From: CAYUYV01 sp964522525
Lineage (GTDB): Bacteria; Pseudomonadota; Alphaproteobacteria; JAJFIK01
DNA length: 64,000 bases
Reading direction: 5' to 3'
Assembly: GCA_964522525.1 (NCBI GenBank)
Contig: CAZFWG010000004.1
Location: 31,183 to 95,182 of the forward strand
Shown here: positions 24,555 through 34,632 of the stretch, one piece after another
Position numbering within the stretch: position 1 is the first letter of the stretch
Layout of the letters: every line of letters starts with the position of its first letter
Position numbers and translations under genes: made by a program
Notes under the pieces: model-generated
The model's database searches: none
Told to the model about the DNA's origin: nothing
Seen by the model: the letters and a program-made list of their open reading frames with translations, nothing else

Positions 24555-26996
24555 TTACTGTTGTGACGACGGGGGGGCGTCCCGGCTCACAGGCTCAGGC
24601 GGGGCAGACGAGGGCGGGGCGGACAATGTCCGAGGCCACTCCTTGACATGGAGATCCTGTTGCGGGAACGGGATCTCGATGTCCGCTTCCCGGAACTTCT
24701 CGATAATGGCAAAGCGCAAGGCACTCCGCGTGCCGAGCGCATTGTCATTGTCCCGCACATAGGCGCGCAGCTCGAAATCGAGTGAGCTGCTCCCGAAGTC
24801 CGCGAAATAGACAAAGGGCTTTGGCCAGGTCACGATGTTGTCGTTTTCACTGGCGCATTCCAGCAAAACCCGTTCCACCTTTCGCACGTCTGCGCTGTAG
24901 GACACCCCGACCGCAATGGTCAGACGGGCGAGCTTGTCCCGATGGCTCCAGTTTGAAACGGAGGAGGAAATGATCTCCGCATTGGGAATGATGATCGACT
25001 GACGCTCAAAAGTCTCGATCTCGGTGGCCCGTACACTGATGCGCTTGACAATCCCCTCGCCCACACTCGTCACGATCCAATCCCCCACCTTGATGGGACG
25101 CTCGAACAGCAAGATCAGCCCGGAGACGAAATTGTTGACAATGCTCTGGAGCCCAAAACCGATACCGACAGAAAGTGCACCGGCGATGATCGCCAGGTTC
25201 GACAGATCAAAGCCTGCGGCGCTGACGGCCAGCAGGAAGGCCAGCAGAAACCCGAAATAGCCCACCAGGGTCTTCAGGGAATTGCGGGCCCCGAAATTAA
25301 GATGGGTCTTGGGGAAAATGCGTTTTTCCAGCGTCTGCTGGATGAAGCGGGTCAGGACCAGACCGATCGCGAACAGAACGATGGCGGACAAAAAATCGCT
25401 GAAGGAAATCGTCACCGGGCCGATCTTGACGCCTTCGAGCGCCTGCAATGCAAGGGCGCGAATGTCAGCCCAGGCCGCGCCGAGCACAAGCAGCGCCAAG
25501 GGGATCAGGATGACCGCCAGCACCGTGTCGATGGCAAGGCCCACCCAGAACCCCAGAAAGGACTCGGCTTTCTCCGCCTCTTCCCCTGCGCCTTGTCGCC
25601 GACGCCACTCCTGGGACTGGTCGATGACCCGCTGGGCAAGGCTCTGGCAGAAGCCACGCAGCAGATAGAACAACAAGAGAAGGGCCGCCAGATAGACGCC
25701 CTTTTCCACCATGTAGCGCGCCAAAGCCGCATAGCCGAGGAGGGCCGCGGCCACGATGACGGCGGCAAAAACCAGAATGCTGAGACGCAGTCTCTCATGC
25801 CATTGGGGCGCAGGCGGATTTTCCTCGCCCTTGGCACGCTCCGGAGCCTGCCAGAGCCCGCGATAGGACAAGGGCAGCACGACAAGCGCGACCGCCACCG
25901 AGAGAATGAAACTTTGGGCCACGGCGAGGTCCAACCCCGCCTCCAGGGCATCGGCGCCCTTTCGCACCACAAGGTCGGCGGAAACAAGAATGAGGCACGC
26001 GGTCAGCGCCCACGATAGCCCCCGCGCCTGCCCATCCGTCAGGGAAAGGGGTCGCAAATGGGGTGTTTTCGGAGCAAAAACAGCCTTTGCGAGACCATGT
26101 CCAATAAAAGTGACGAAAACGGCGAGCACAAGAGAATCGGCGATGGGACGTGTCTCGACCGTCACCAGATTCTGGAACTCGGCCACGGCAAACAGCACAA
26201 GAAGACCCACGGTGATCGCGCCCGCCCGGTTGAAGAACCGCGCCAGGGCAATGCCGAACAGCCAGGCGGGCTCATCGGAATGGCCTCCCAGGAGGCGTGA
26301 AAGATGGGCGCTGATCATCAAGCGCACCGGCCAGGCCAGAACGACGACGAACAGCACGCCGCCGATCAGTGTGGCGAGGGCGAGATTGGGGCGGCCCGCC
26401 TGCTCCTGGACGCTGAACCATGTCTTCGCCGCGTCCACGGTCTGGACCAGGCCTTCCCTGAAACCGTTGGCCGCGCCTTGCCAGACGGCGGGGGACAGGG
26501 GCCAGGGGCCACGTTCAAGAATGTGATCGAGGAAGCGGGCACGGGACAGGGCCGCAAGGCGCTTGTCCAGCAACAGAATCTGAGCATCAAGCACATTGAC
26601 CCGCCGCTCAAGCCCGGCGAGACGGGCCAGCCGCTCCTCCAGGTCCTTGCGTTCCGCCGCGATATCGTCGGGTTCCGGGTCTTCCCCCTCCGCCGGCGCA
26701 GGCCCCAAAGCGCCGAGAGACGCCTGTTTGGTTTCCTTGAGGGGGATGATGGCCTGCATCAGAGCCCCTAGACGGCGATCGATATCGTTCAGCTCGTCGC
26801 GCATGGCGGTGATGCTGAGTTCTTCCGGATCCGCGGCCTCAATACTCTCTTTCAGGGCCTCAAACTCGGCATTGATGGCGTCGAGCGCCTCCTCGATACC
26901 CTTGGAGTCGAGCATCAGCTCGAACTGGGCCCCGGCGGGAGGGGAGAGGCCCAGGACGACGAACATCAAAGCAAGGGAAACGATGCGACGGAGCAT
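24555..26996 (-). CDS. MscS-family mechanosensitive channel (large, KefA/MscK-like)
   Basis: About 813 residues. Signal peptide about 1-24 (…P-P-A-G-A-Q), then a periplasmic coiled-coil region (about 25-185), then several transmembrane helices (about 210-590), and a C-terminal MscS core. The core has A-G-A-L-S-V-G-I-G-F-G-L-Q-S-I-V-N-N-F-V-S-G, the pore-lining helix with Gly/Ala packing and the Q-N-N-F motif, then L-L-F-E-R-P-I-K-V-G-D and the beta domain. Such channels release solutes during osmotic downshock. The start at 26996 is chosen because it begins a good signal peptide; upstream in-frame codons would extend it. It is divergent from the TonB-dependent receptor gene. Confidence 0.9.
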   Translation of the reverse strand: MLRRIVSLALMFVVLGLSPPAGAQFELMLDSKGIEEALDAINAEFEALKESIEAADPEELSITAMRDELNDIDRRLGALMQAIIPLKETKQASLGALGPAPAEGEDPEPDDIAAERKDLEERLARLAGLERRVNVLDAQILLLDKRLAALSRARFLDHILERGPWPLSPAVWQGAANGFREGLVQTVDAAKTWFSVQEQAGRPNLALATLIGGVLFVVVLAWPVRLMISAHLSRLLGGHSDEPAWLFGIALARFFNRAGAITVGLLVLFAVAEFQNLVTVETRPIADSLVLAVFVTFIGHGLAKAVFAPKTPHLRPLSLTDGQARGLSWALTACLILVSADLVVRKGADALEAGLDLAVAQSFILSVAVALVVLPLSYRGLWQAPERAKGEENPPAPQWHERLRLSILVFAAVIVAAALLGYAALARYMVEKGVYLAALLLLFYLLRGFCQSLAQRVIDQSQEWRRRQGAGEEAEKAESFLGFWVGLAIDTVLAVILIPLALLVLGAAWADIRALALQALEGVKIGPVTISFSDFLSAIVLFAIGLVLTRFIQQTLEKRIFPKTHLNFGARNSLKTLVGYFGFLLAFLLAVSAAGFDLSNLAIIAGALSVGIGFGLQSIVNNFVSGLILLFERPIKVGDWIVTSVGEGIVKRISVRATEIETFERQSIIIPNAEIISSSVSNWSHRDKLARLTIAVGVSYSADVRKVERVLLECASENDNIVTWPKPFVYFADFGSSSLDFELRAYVRDNDNALGTRSALRFAIIEKFREADIEIPFPQQDLHVKEWPRTLSAPPSSAPPEPVSRDAPPSSQQ

Positions 26997-27220
26997 GATC
27001 ACGGTCGTGACTTCTCTGTGAAAGACGAACCCATTGAAAGAGTAACGCAACCCCCTGGGCGACCGGTCGCGGTTCAAGACAACCGGGCGCCCGCCATGGC
27101 GCGATATGCACGGACAAAACTGCGGCGGCAATAAGGGGCCATGAGCGTTTCATCCCTGCCCTTAACGGACCGTATGCGGCTAGAATATCGCATGTATTGC
27201 AGCATGGGTTTGCTTTCGTG

Positions 27221-29221
27221 ATGCGGTGTTGGGTCGGATTGGCGGTGATCGGGCTTGCATTTCCCATGACCACGCCATTGGCGGCCCTGCCCCATGAGAG
27301 CGCGTCCGGGGAAACCATGACGGTGATGGGCAGCGCGGGCGTGCCCACGCCTCCCCCCGGCAGTGTGTTTTCTCTCGATCCGGACGATCTGACGCTGCAG
27401 GATCCGGTCACCCTCCCGGATCTCTTCCGCCTGGTGCCGGGGGCGAGCCTCCAGACAAATTCGCGGGGCGAGACCCTGGTCTTCCTGCGTGGCGCGGGTG
27501 AGCGTCAGACCGCCGTGTTCCTCGACGGCGTGCCCCTCATGATCCCTTGGGACAATCGCCTCGATCTCACCGGGATCCCATCGACCTTCCTCGGCAATGC
27601 CACGGTGTTCAGCGGTCCGACACCGGCACGGTTCGGCGCCAACACCGCCGGCGGTGTGATCCGTCTTGATCCGGTGACGCCGACCGCAGGGCTGACGGCG
27701 CGGGGCGAAGGCGGAAGCCGTGGCGCCGTGTTGGGCGAGGCCAGCCTGTCCCATCGGGAGGCGGACACGGCGCTTCTCGTGACCGGTGGTTTCCTGGCGC
27801 GCGACGGCCTCTCCCTCCCCCGGGGCGCCGATCTTCCCTTCTCCCAGGCCGAGGCCCGCACACGGACCAATACGGATCTGCGTCAGGCCAATATCTTCGG
27901 CCGCCTGGCCTACGAGCCGGACCGGTTCCGCCTCGCCGCCAGCCTGTTCCATGTCACATCCGAACGGGGCATCGCCCCGGAAGGCGACCGGGATCCCGCG
28001 CTGGGCGACGTGCGCTTCTGGCGCTATCCGGATACGAACCTGACCATGGGGCTGCTCTCCCTCCATGTGCCCACGGGCGGCTCGGGCCTGTTCCAGACCT
28101 TTGTGGGCGCCCAGGCCTTCGGTCAAGTGATCGACAGTTTCACCTCGAGCACCTATGAGGTGATCGAGGACCGCCAGATCGATCAAGATCGCTCCTGGTC
28201 CCTGCGCAGCCTCTATGCCGATCATCTCGGCCCCACGGAACTCGTTTTCTCCTTCAACGGACTGCTCTCGAGCCACCGACAAACGGATATCGCTTTTGTC
28301 GACGGCGTGGCTCCGCCCGACCTCCCGTCGGCGGACCTCTTCCGTCAACGCACCATCAGCCTGGGACTGGATACCGAGACAACCCTTGGCGATCAGGTCA
28401 CGGTCGTCTTGGGGTTGGGGGTTGACCGGTTCGAGGCCCCGGCGACGGGGGGGCGGCCGCCAACCGACCCCTTCACGCAACCCCACGCGACGGGGGCGCT
28501 CATCTGGTCGCCTTCCCCGTCCTGGACTTTCCGGGCGGCCGCGGGGCGACAGTCCCGCCTGCCCACCTTGAGGGAGTTGTTTGGAACCGCCCTCGACCGG
28601 TTCCTGATCAATCCGGATCTCAAAGCGGAGCGCATCCTGCTTGGGGAGATCGGCATGCAGTGGCACGGCGCGCGGGCCCAGATGCAGATCACGCCCTTTA
28701 CCCGCTTCGTGAACAATGCGATCGACCAGCAAGTGGTCCTTGTCGATGGCGAGCCCCTCCGCCAGCGCATCAATGTGGACGGTGCCCGGATCTTCGGTAT
28801 CGAGATCGCCGGACAGGCGGCGTTGTCGGAGCACTGGTCCCTCGCCGGTCATGTGACCGCGCTTCGGGGCCGCAATCGGGACGGCCCGGGCGATGACCCC
28901 TCGCGCCTCAGCGAACGGCCGGATCTGATCGCGAGCCTGACGCTTGACTATGATACCGGATGGGGCATGACGGCCCGGGCGGAGATCGACCATCGGGGGC
29001 GCGCTTTTTCTCCGGATTCAGACGGCCTCCTGGTTCCCCTGCCCCGGTCGACGGCCTTCAATCTGCGCCTTTCCTATGATCTGAGCACCGCCTTCCCGGC
29101 GCTTCCCCAAACCGAGCTCTATCTGCGGGTCGACAATCTCACAAATGCCACGGTGGTGCCGCAGCTGGGTCTTCCCGAACCGGGACGACTGGTGCGTGGC
29201 GGTTTGCGTTTCGCCCTTTAG
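27221..29221 (+). CDS. TonB-dependent outer-membrane receptor
   Basis: About 666 residues. Signal peptide about 1-22, then a plug domain (about 45-150) with L-P-D-L-F-R-L-V-P-G-A-S, F-L-R-G-A-G-E-R-Q-T and V-F-L-D-G-V-P, and a 22-strand barrel ending L-R-F-A-L; the C-terminal N-L-T-N-A-T-V box is typical. It takes up a scarce solute (metal chelate, cobalamin or sugar) using TonB energy; the ligand cannot be inferred. No TonB box is obvious in the first residues; G-E-T-M-T-V-M could serve. No riboswitch or ABC transporter gene is adjacent. ATG 27221 is used instead of an upstream TTG at 27197. Confidence 0.88.
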   Translation: MRCWVGLAVIGLAFPMTTPLAALPHESASGETMTVMGSAGVPTPPPGSVFSLDPDDLTLQDPVTLPDLFRLVPGASLQTNSRGETLVFLRGAGERQTAVFLDGVPLMIPWDNRLDLTGIPSTFLGNATVFSGPTPARFGANTAGGVIRLDPVTPTAGLTARGEGGSRGAVLGEASLSHREADTALLVTGGFLARDGLSLPRGADLPFSQAEARTRTNTDLRQANIFGRLAYEPDRFRLAASLFHVTSERGIAPEGDRDPALGDVRFWRYPDTNLTMGLLSLHVPTGGSGLFQTFVGAQAFGQVIDSFTSSTYEVIEDRQIDQDRSWSLRSLYADHLGPTELVFSFNGLLSSHRQTDIAFVDGVAPPDLPSADLFRQRTISLGLDTETTLGDQVTVVLGLGVDRFEAPATGGRPPTDPFTQPHATGALIWSPSPSWTFRAAAGRQSRLPTLRELFGTALDRFLINPDLKAERILLGEIGMQWHGARAQMQITPFTRFVNNAIDQQVVLVDGEPLRQRINVDGARIFGIEIAGQAALSEHWSLAGHVTALRGRNRDGPGDDPSRLSERPDLIASLTLDYDTGWGMTARAEIDHRGRAFSPDSDGLLVPLPRSTAFNLRLSYDLSTAFPALPQTELYLRVDNLTNATVVPQLGLPEPGRLVRGGLRFAL

Positions 29222-29313
29222 CGCTATCATGGGCTTCGGTTCGGTCCCCCGCCCAGAATAGAGACCCAGAACAGGGCCATAGAACAAGACATGTCCCCGA
29301 GACGGAGCGTTCC

Positions 29314-29931
29314 ATGGAACTCTTTTTTGCCCCCTTCGCCTGCTCCCTGGCCTCCCACATCGTGTGCCGGGAGGCTGATCTGCCCGTCACCTTGCGTCAG
29401 GTGAATTTGCGCACCAAGGAGATGGTGGGCGGGGGCAATTTCCTGGACGTGAACCCGAAAGGCCAGGTTCCCACCTTACGGCTGGATGACGGCACGGTCC
29501 TGACCGAAGGACCCGCCGTGCTCCTCTATCTGGCGGAGCGCCAACCCAAGGCCGGTCTTGCGCCGGCACCGGGCAGCCCCGCCTATTACCGGCATCTGGA
29601 ATGGTTGAGCTTCATCAGTTCCGAACTTCACAAGCGAACCTATTGGATGATCTTCTGGCCGGACCATGGGTCGGACGTCGCCACCAAGGCGCGGGAAGCC
29701 GCAGTGGAAAAGCTTGCACGGATCGAGGATATTCTTCAGTCTTCGGAATATCTTCTGGGGGAGACCTTCACGGCGGCCGATGCCTATCTCCTGTGGTGGC
29801 TGATGCTCGCGCGCCACGCCGAAATCGACCTAGACCCCTTTGATGCGTTGAAAGACTATCTGAAACGCAGCGCCGCCCGCCCCGGGGCTTCCCGGGCCAT
29901 CAAGATCGAGGAAGCGCTCCAGGGAACGTGA
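29314..29931 (+). CDS. Beta-class glutathione S-transferase
   Basis: A 205-residue cytosolic protein with thioredoxin-like N-terminal domain (about 1-80) and helical C-terminal domain. The start M-E-L-F-F-A-P-F-A-C-S-L-A-S-H matches beta-class bacterial GSTs, whose Cys10 forms mixed disulfide with glutathione; V-N-P-K-G-Q-V-P-T-L and L-T-E-G-P-A-V-L-L-Y-L are the GSH-binding loop motifs. The C-terminal E-T-F-T-A-A-D-A-Y-L is the N-capping box. Roles include detoxification of electrophiles and peroxides. GGAG precedes the ATG. It is followed by stress- or detoxification-type genes, although they are separated by about 100 nt. Confidence 0.93.
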   Translation: MELFFAPFACSLASHIVCREADLPVTLRQVNLRTKEMVGGGNFLDVNPKGQVPTLRLDDGTVLTEGPAVLLYLAERQPKAGLAPAPGSPAYYRHLEWLSFISSELHKRTYWMIFWPDHGSDVATKAREAAVEKLARIEDILQSSEYLLGETFTAADAYLLWWLMLARHAEIDLDPFDALKDYLKRSAARPGASRAIKIEEALQGT

Positions 29932-30032
29932 GCGCTCCAGGGCCGACGGCCCCTTGACACAAGGACGGGGGATGGTTCCGATCTTTTTCGAGATTTGTGC
30001 CATGATCAATCTTGTGCCAGGGGGACTTTGCC

Positions 30033-31055
30033 ATGCCATCAACACCGCTTGAGACGCTTTCCGCCATGAGCTTGTCGCGCCGTCAGATGATGGAGCGCAG
30101 CCTGACGGCGGGCGCCGGTCTGGCCGCGGCCTATGCCTGGGTCCCCTCTTTTGTCCGCCAGGCCCATGCCCAGGAGACCTTCGGCGAGGTCGTCGATACT
30201 CAGCCCTTCGCACGCCTTGAAAAAGTGGCCGACGGGGTCTGGGCCGTGGTGTCGACCCCGTTCAAGGCCGGGGCGTTCGACACGGTCTGCAATGGCGGCA
30301 TCATCGTGGGCAAAGAGCGCATCCTGGCGGTCGATGCCTATCTCCGGCCTTCCGGTGCCGCGTGGCTGTCGGCCCAGTGTGAGGCGCTGACCGGCCGGCG
30401 CCCCACGGACGTCATCGTCACCCATGTACATGCGGATCACACGGGCGGGCTCGCGGGTTTTCAAAACGGCGCCGAGGGCCCGGAGATCCTGGCGACCCAG
30501 CAGACCTATGAAATCCTCATTGAGCGCTACAGCGCTCCGCAGGAAGATGAAAAGACGCCGCGCATCGGCCGGCCACGGGTGCGCCTGTTGGCCCCCACGG
30601 GTATCATTTCGGGGACGGAGGATTTTACCCTCGATCTGGGGGGACGCACGGCCACCCTCTCCTTCACCTCCGGCCACACCGACAGCGACGTGACCGTCAC
30701 GGTCGATGACCCGAAGGTCGTTTTTGCCGGGGATCTCTTGTGGGAGGGGATCTTCCCGAATTTCGTGGATGCGCAACCCTCCGCCCTGATGGCGAATGTC
30801 CGATCCCTGCTCAAGCTCGAAAACACGATCCTGGTGCCGGGCCACGGGTCGGTGACGCGGCCCGACGGCCTCACCAATTATCTCGGGGTGTTGGAAGCCA
30901 TCGAGGCCGCCGCCCGCCAGGCCCATGCCGATGGGGTCAGCGCCGAAGAAGCCGCCAAGGCCTTCACGCTTCCGGCCTCCCTGGGCGAGTGGCAGTTCTT
31001 CTCCCCCCGCTATTTCGAAGTCGCCATCGGCGCCTGGCTGAAGGAATTGGGCTGA
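30033..31055 (+). CDS. Tat-exported metallo-beta-lactamase-fold hydrolase
   Basis: A 340-residue protein with a twin-arginine signal (L-S-R-R-Q-M-M then a hydrophobic stretch ending A-H-A-Q, cut near residue 45), so it is exported folded to the periplasm. The fold has the zinc motif T-H-V-H-A-D-H-T-G-G (H131, H133, D135, H136), F-T-S-G-H-T-D-S-D near 210 and P-G-H-G-S-V near 265, giving the full dinuclear set. It is similar in layout to periplasmic MBL-fold hydrolases such as quinoprotein relay or SoxH-like proteins; beta-lactamase activity is not implied. Start set by GGGGGA 8 nt upstream. Confidence 0.85.
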   Translation: MPSTPLETLSAMSLSRRQMMERSLTAGAGLAAAYAWVPSFVRQAHAQETFGEVVDTQPFARLEKVADGVWAVVSTPFKAGAFDTVCNGGIIVGKERILAVDAYLRPSGAAWLSAQCEALTGRRPTDVIVTHVHADHTGGLAGFQNGAEGPEILATQQTYEILIERYSAPQEDEKTPRIGRPRVRLLAPTGIISGTEDFTLDLGGRTATLSFTSGHTDSDVTVTVDDPKVVFAGDLLWEGIFPNFVDAQPSALMANVRSLLKLENTILVPGHGSVTRPDGLTNYLGVLEAIEAAARQAHADGVSAEEAAKAFTLPASLGEWQFFSPRYFEVAIGAWLKELG

Positions 31056-31202
31056 CATCGCCGCTTTGGCGGTAGGGTCCAGGGAGGGAATGTGAAAGGC
31101 GTTCGAGTGGTTGGCATTCCCCGCATGCCCGGCGATAATCAGATGAAAGACGGATCAAATCCGGCAGCCCGGCCTGCATAACAACCTAACGGAGAAGCCC
31201 AA

Positions 31203-31715
31203 ATGTCTGAGGAGAAGCCACAATTCGGTTGGGGACACATCAACATCAATGTGAGCGATCTGGACCGCTCCATCGACTTCTACCGCATGCTCGGTTTCGA
31301 GATCTTCCTGCCCGGCATTCCCTATCTGGCGCTGGATAACAGCGCCGAGCCACAACCGCTCCCCGATGATGCCGCGACCGCGCTTGGGGTCAGCCACGGG
31401 ACGCGGGGCCGCGCCTGCATCATGCAGCTGAATGATGGTTTCCCGAAACTCGACCTGACCGAATTCACGGATGGCGAAAAGCGCGCGCCGTTGACCAATG
31501 GGGATCTGGGTGTCGTTCGGATCTGTCTGATTACGGAAGATCTCAACGGGGATGTGGCCCGCCTCAAGGCCCAAGGTGTCCCCTTCCTCTCCGAGCCCAA
31601 AGCGGGCCATGCCGAGCTTGCGGATGTTGCCGTGTGCCAGGATCCGGATGGCACGCTGATCGAGTTGCTCCAGGTATATCTTGAGCGCTGGCAACCGCTG
31701 TTGGACGGAGACTGA
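31203..31715 (+). CDS. VOC/glyoxalase superfamily protein
   Basis: A 170-residue protein with a single vicinal-oxygen-chelate domain. N-terminal G-H-I-N-I-N-V-S-D-L-D-R-S-I-D-F-Y-R-M-L-G-F-E is the family start with metal ligand His; V-R-I-C-L-I-T-E-D-L in the middle and D-P-D-G-T-L-I-E-L-L near the end with a Glu ligand complete it. It could be a lactoylglutathione-lyase-like or bleomycin-resistance-like protein or a dioxygenase; no substrate is evident. GGAGAAG lies 5 nt before the ATG. The next gene is an Old Yellow Enzyme, transcribed in the same direction after about 170 nt. Confidence 0.85.
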   Translation: MSEEKPQFGWGHININVSDLDRSIDFYRMLGFEIFLPGIPYLALDNSAEPQPLPDDAATALGVSHGTRGRACIMQLNDGFPKLDLTEFTDGEKRAPLTNGDLGVVRICLITEDLNGDVARLKAQGVPFLSEPKAGHAELADVAVCQDPDGTLIELLQVYLERWQPLLDGD

Positions 31716-31884
31716 GCGCAAATGGTCGGACCCATCCTGGTCACTTGACAGCTCAGGGCCCGGCCCCATCTACGTTGCGTGGCCAATGCAGGGGCTGACA
31801 CATCAAGGGTCAGAACCTCCTTCCACGCATCGCCTCTTTGTCGGTGTCCGTCGACATGCCACGCCTCAATCCGGGAGACCTGCC

Positions 31885-32973
31885 ATGGATCGTTCCCCCC
31901 TGTTCCAATCGCTCACCATGGGCGAGGTGACGGTTGCCAACCGTGTACTGATGGCTCCCCTGACCCGCAACCGGGCCCATCCGGACGGCACCCCCGCCGA
32001 GATGGCCATCGACTACTATCGCCAGCGCGCAAGTGCCGGCTTGATCATCACGGAAGCCACCCAGATCGACCCCCAGGGCAAGGGCTATCTCAACACACCG
32101 GGGATCCATGACGATGCCCATGTCGCCGCCTGGGCCAAGATCACCGACGCAGTTCATGGGGCGGACGGAAAAATCTTTCTGCAGCTCTGGCATGTGGGAC
32201 GGATCAGCCATACCTCCCTGCTGCCCCCAGGCACCGTTCCGGTTGCCCCGTCGGCCATCCCCGCCGATGCCATGACCTTTACCGAGGAAGGCTTCACCAA
32301 GGTTTCCCCGCCCCGCGCGCTTACCCGGGATGAAATCCAGTCCGTGATCGGTCAATACCGGGCCGCGGCGGAACGGGCCAAGGCTGCGGGCTTTGACGGT
32401 GTGGAGATCCACGCCGCCAATGGCTACCTGATCGACCAGTTCATTCGGGACCGGACCAACCAGCGGGACGACGACTATGGAGGCTCCGTCGAGAACCGCA
32501 CCCGCTTCCTGAGCGAGGTGACGGATGCGGTATCCGACATTTTGGGCGCGGGGCGGGTCGGCGTGCGCCTGTCACCTCTAGGCACCTTTTCCGACATGGC
32601 CGACAGCAATCCCCTGGAGACTTTCTCGGGCGTCATCGACCGGCTCAACGGCCGGGGCCTGTCCTACCTCCATATGGTCGAGACTTTTCCGGGTGAGGAA
32701 CAATCATCCGAGGATGCGGTCATTCTGGAGGCGTTGCGCACCCGCTGGCAGGGTCCCTACATAGCGAATGGCGGATTTGACGGGGACAGCGGCGCGGCGC
32801 GGATCGCCGCCGGCACGGCGGACGCCATCGCCTATGGCCGCCCCTTCATCGCCAATCCGGATCTGCCAAAACGCTATCGGGAAGACCTGCCCCTCAACGA
32901 ACCCCAGCAGGACACCTTCTACGGCGGAGATACCCACGGCTATACCGACTACCCGTTCTATGATGCCGCGTAG
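31885..32973 (+). CDS. nemA: Alkene reductase (Old Yellow Enzyme family)
   Basis: A 362-residue FMN-dependent TIM-barrel enzyme, like N-ethylmaleimide reductase, that reduces activated C=C bonds using NADPH. Motifs: V-L-M-A-P-L-T-R-N-R-A near the start, L-Q-L-W-H-V-G-R-I-S-H-T in the middle, E-I-H-A-A-N-G-Y-L-I-D-Q-F with substrate-binding His and Asn, and G-R-P-F-I-A-N-P-D-L-P near the C-terminus. Start at 31885 is favoured by GGGAGA upstream; longer in-frame starts lack support. The mvaB–caiB genes and the GST elsewhere in the window suggest broad catabolism, but there is no operon link. Confidence 0.9.
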   Translation: MDRSPLFQSLTMGEVTVANRVLMAPLTRNRAHPDGTPAEMAIDYYRQRASAGLIITEATQIDPQGKGYLNTPGIHDDAHVAAWAKITDAVHGADGKIFLQLWHVGRISHTSLLPPGTVPVAPSAIPADAMTFTEEGFTKVSPPRALTRDEIQSVIGQYRAAAERAKAAGFDGVEIHAANGYLIDQFIRDRTNQRDDDYGGSVENRTRFLSEVTDAVSDILGAGRVGVRLSPLGTFSDMADSNPLETFSGVIDRLNGRGLSYLHMVETFPGEEQSSEDAVILEALRTRWQGPYIANGGFDGDSGAARIAAGTADAIAYGRPFIANPDLPKRYREDLPLNEPQQDTFYGGDTHGYTDYPFYDAA

Positions 32974-33127
32974 TCGCGAGCGGCTTTGCCCGTTAAGCGC
33001 GACGAATTGAACCGATTGCCGCGCCCGTCCCGATTCAGGCCTTGGGCCAGAAGCGGGGCACGGTTACCCTTTCGGGATGGGTCTGGCGCGGTTTTGCGTT
33101 CCGGACACCCCTCGGGACAGGGATGGG

Positions 33128-34582
33128 ATGACAGGCATGGTTCAGGGGTTCGGGGTTCAGGAATTCTGGCGCTTCACGATCTGGCCGTTCGCGGCGGCGG
33201 TCATGCTGGCGACGGCCACCTGTGTCATGGCGGTGGTGGGCGCTTCCGCCGGGGCCCAGGCACGGACCTTGACCGACGACTTCTCCGAACTGGCCGACAA
33301 GCTCTCCGCGTCGGTCGTCAACATTTCCACGACCCGCAATCGGGACGGACAGAACAGCCAAGCCGCCCCCTTCGGCCGCCAGGGCTCCGTTGTTTCCCTG
33401 GGCTCGGGCTTCGTCGTCGATCCTTCCGGCGTGATCGTGACCAACAACCATGTGGTCCGCAACGCCACGGGCATCCGCATCACCATGACCGACGGCAGCG
33501 AATACCAGGCCACGGTCGTGGGCCGGGACGCCAATACGGATATCGCCATCCTCAAGGTTCAGCCCGAGGAGCCCCTGCCCGCCGTGGCTTTCGGGAACTC
33601 GGACAGCGCCAAGGTCGGCAGCTGGGCCATGGCCATCGGCAACCCTTTCGGTTTCGGCGGCAGCGTTACGGTCGGCATCATCTCCGCGCGGGACCGCAGC
33701 ATCAAGGGCCGCCCCTTGGGCGGTTCGGCCCCGGGCCGGCCGCAATATTTTGACTTCTTCATCCAAACCGATGCGGCGATCAATTCCGGCAATTCCGGCG
33801 GCCCGCTGTTCAACACCAAGGGCGAAGTGATCGGCATCAACACGGCCATCATCTCGCCGACAAGCGCCAATGTGGGGCTTGCTTTCGCGATCCCGTCCTC
33901 CTTTGCCCAGATCGTGGTCGGTCAGATCCGCAAATATGGCGAGGCGCGCCTGGGCTATCTGGGCGTCAGCATTCAGATTGTCGACCGCTCACTCGCGGGC
34001 CAGGTCGGTCTGTCGCGCCCGCGCGGGGTCATTGTCACCCAGATCCAACCCAACAGCCCGGCCCAGCTCGGCGGCCTTATGCCCGACGATGTCATCCTGT
34101 CCTTCGGCGGGCAGAACATCGACACCCTGCGCCGCCTGCCCCGGCTCGTTGCCGGGACCGAAATCGGTGCCCAGGTGCCCGTGCGTGTGTGGCGCGATGG
34201 GCGGGAAGTGGACCTCACCGTCACCATTCAGCGCCTGCCCACGGCCGGCAGCCTTCGCCTCTCGATCGCGCCGCCGGAATCCCGACGGTTTTCGAGCCTC
34301 GGCATCACCCTGTCGGAATTGTCCCTGCCCATGCGCATCCAGCACGGCCTTCATGCTTCCGTCAACGGACTGTATGTGGTCGATGTGGACACGGACTCGC
34401 CCATCGCCCATCGGTTGAAGCCGGGCGATCTGATCACGGATGTCTATGGCTGGCCCGTCAACAATCTCAAGGACATGAAGGCACGGGTCACCGAGGCCGA
34501 GAAGTCCGATCTCGGGGCGCTGCTGGTCAAGGTCAATCGCAAGGACGAGACCGTGTTCGAGGCCGTCAAGGTCAGTCCGTAG
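33128..34582 (+). CDS. degQ: Periplasmic Do-like serine protease (DegP/DegQ/HtrA family)
   Basis: About 484 residues. A signal or membrane anchor occupies about residues 12-45. The trypsin-like domain has the triad H108 (T-N-N-H-V-V), D138 (N-T-D-I-A-I-L-K-V) and S223 (N-S-G-N-S-G-G-P-L), with oxyanion loop intact. Two PDZ domains follow (about 275-365 and 385-480), the second less conserved. HtrA proteases degrade or refold misfolded periplasmic proteins. Start at ATG 33128 has AGGGA upstream; ATG 33137 and an upstream start at 33077 are alternatives. The assignment to DegQ rather than DegP or DegS is not certain. Confidence 0.88.
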   Translation: MTGMVQGFGVQEFWRFTIWPFAAAVMLATATCVMAVVGASAGAQARTLTDDFSELADKLSASVVNISTTRNRDGQNSQAAPFGRQGSVVSLGSGFVVDPSGVIVTNNHVVRNATGIRITMTDGSEYQATVVGRDANTDIAILKVQPEEPLPAVAFGNSDSAKVGSWAMAIGNPFGFGGSVTVGIISARDRSIKGRPLGGSAPGRPQYFDFFIQTDAAINSGNSGGPLFNTKGEVIGINTAIISPTSANVGLAFAIPSSFAQIVVGQIRKYGEARLGYLGVSIQIVDRSLAGQVGLSRPRGVIVTQIQPNSPAQLGGLMPDDVILSFGGQNIDTLRRLPRLVAGTEIGAQVPVRVWRDGREVDLTVTIQRLPTAGSLRLSIAPPESRRFSSLGITLSELSLPMRIQHGLHASVNGLYVVDVDTDSPIAHRLKPGDLITDVYGWPVNNLKDMKARVTEAEKSDLGALLVKVNRKDETVFEAVKVSP

Positions 34583-34632
34583 CAGGATCAACACCCTGAG
34601 CCACAACAACAAGAGGCGGAAGCGCGAAAACC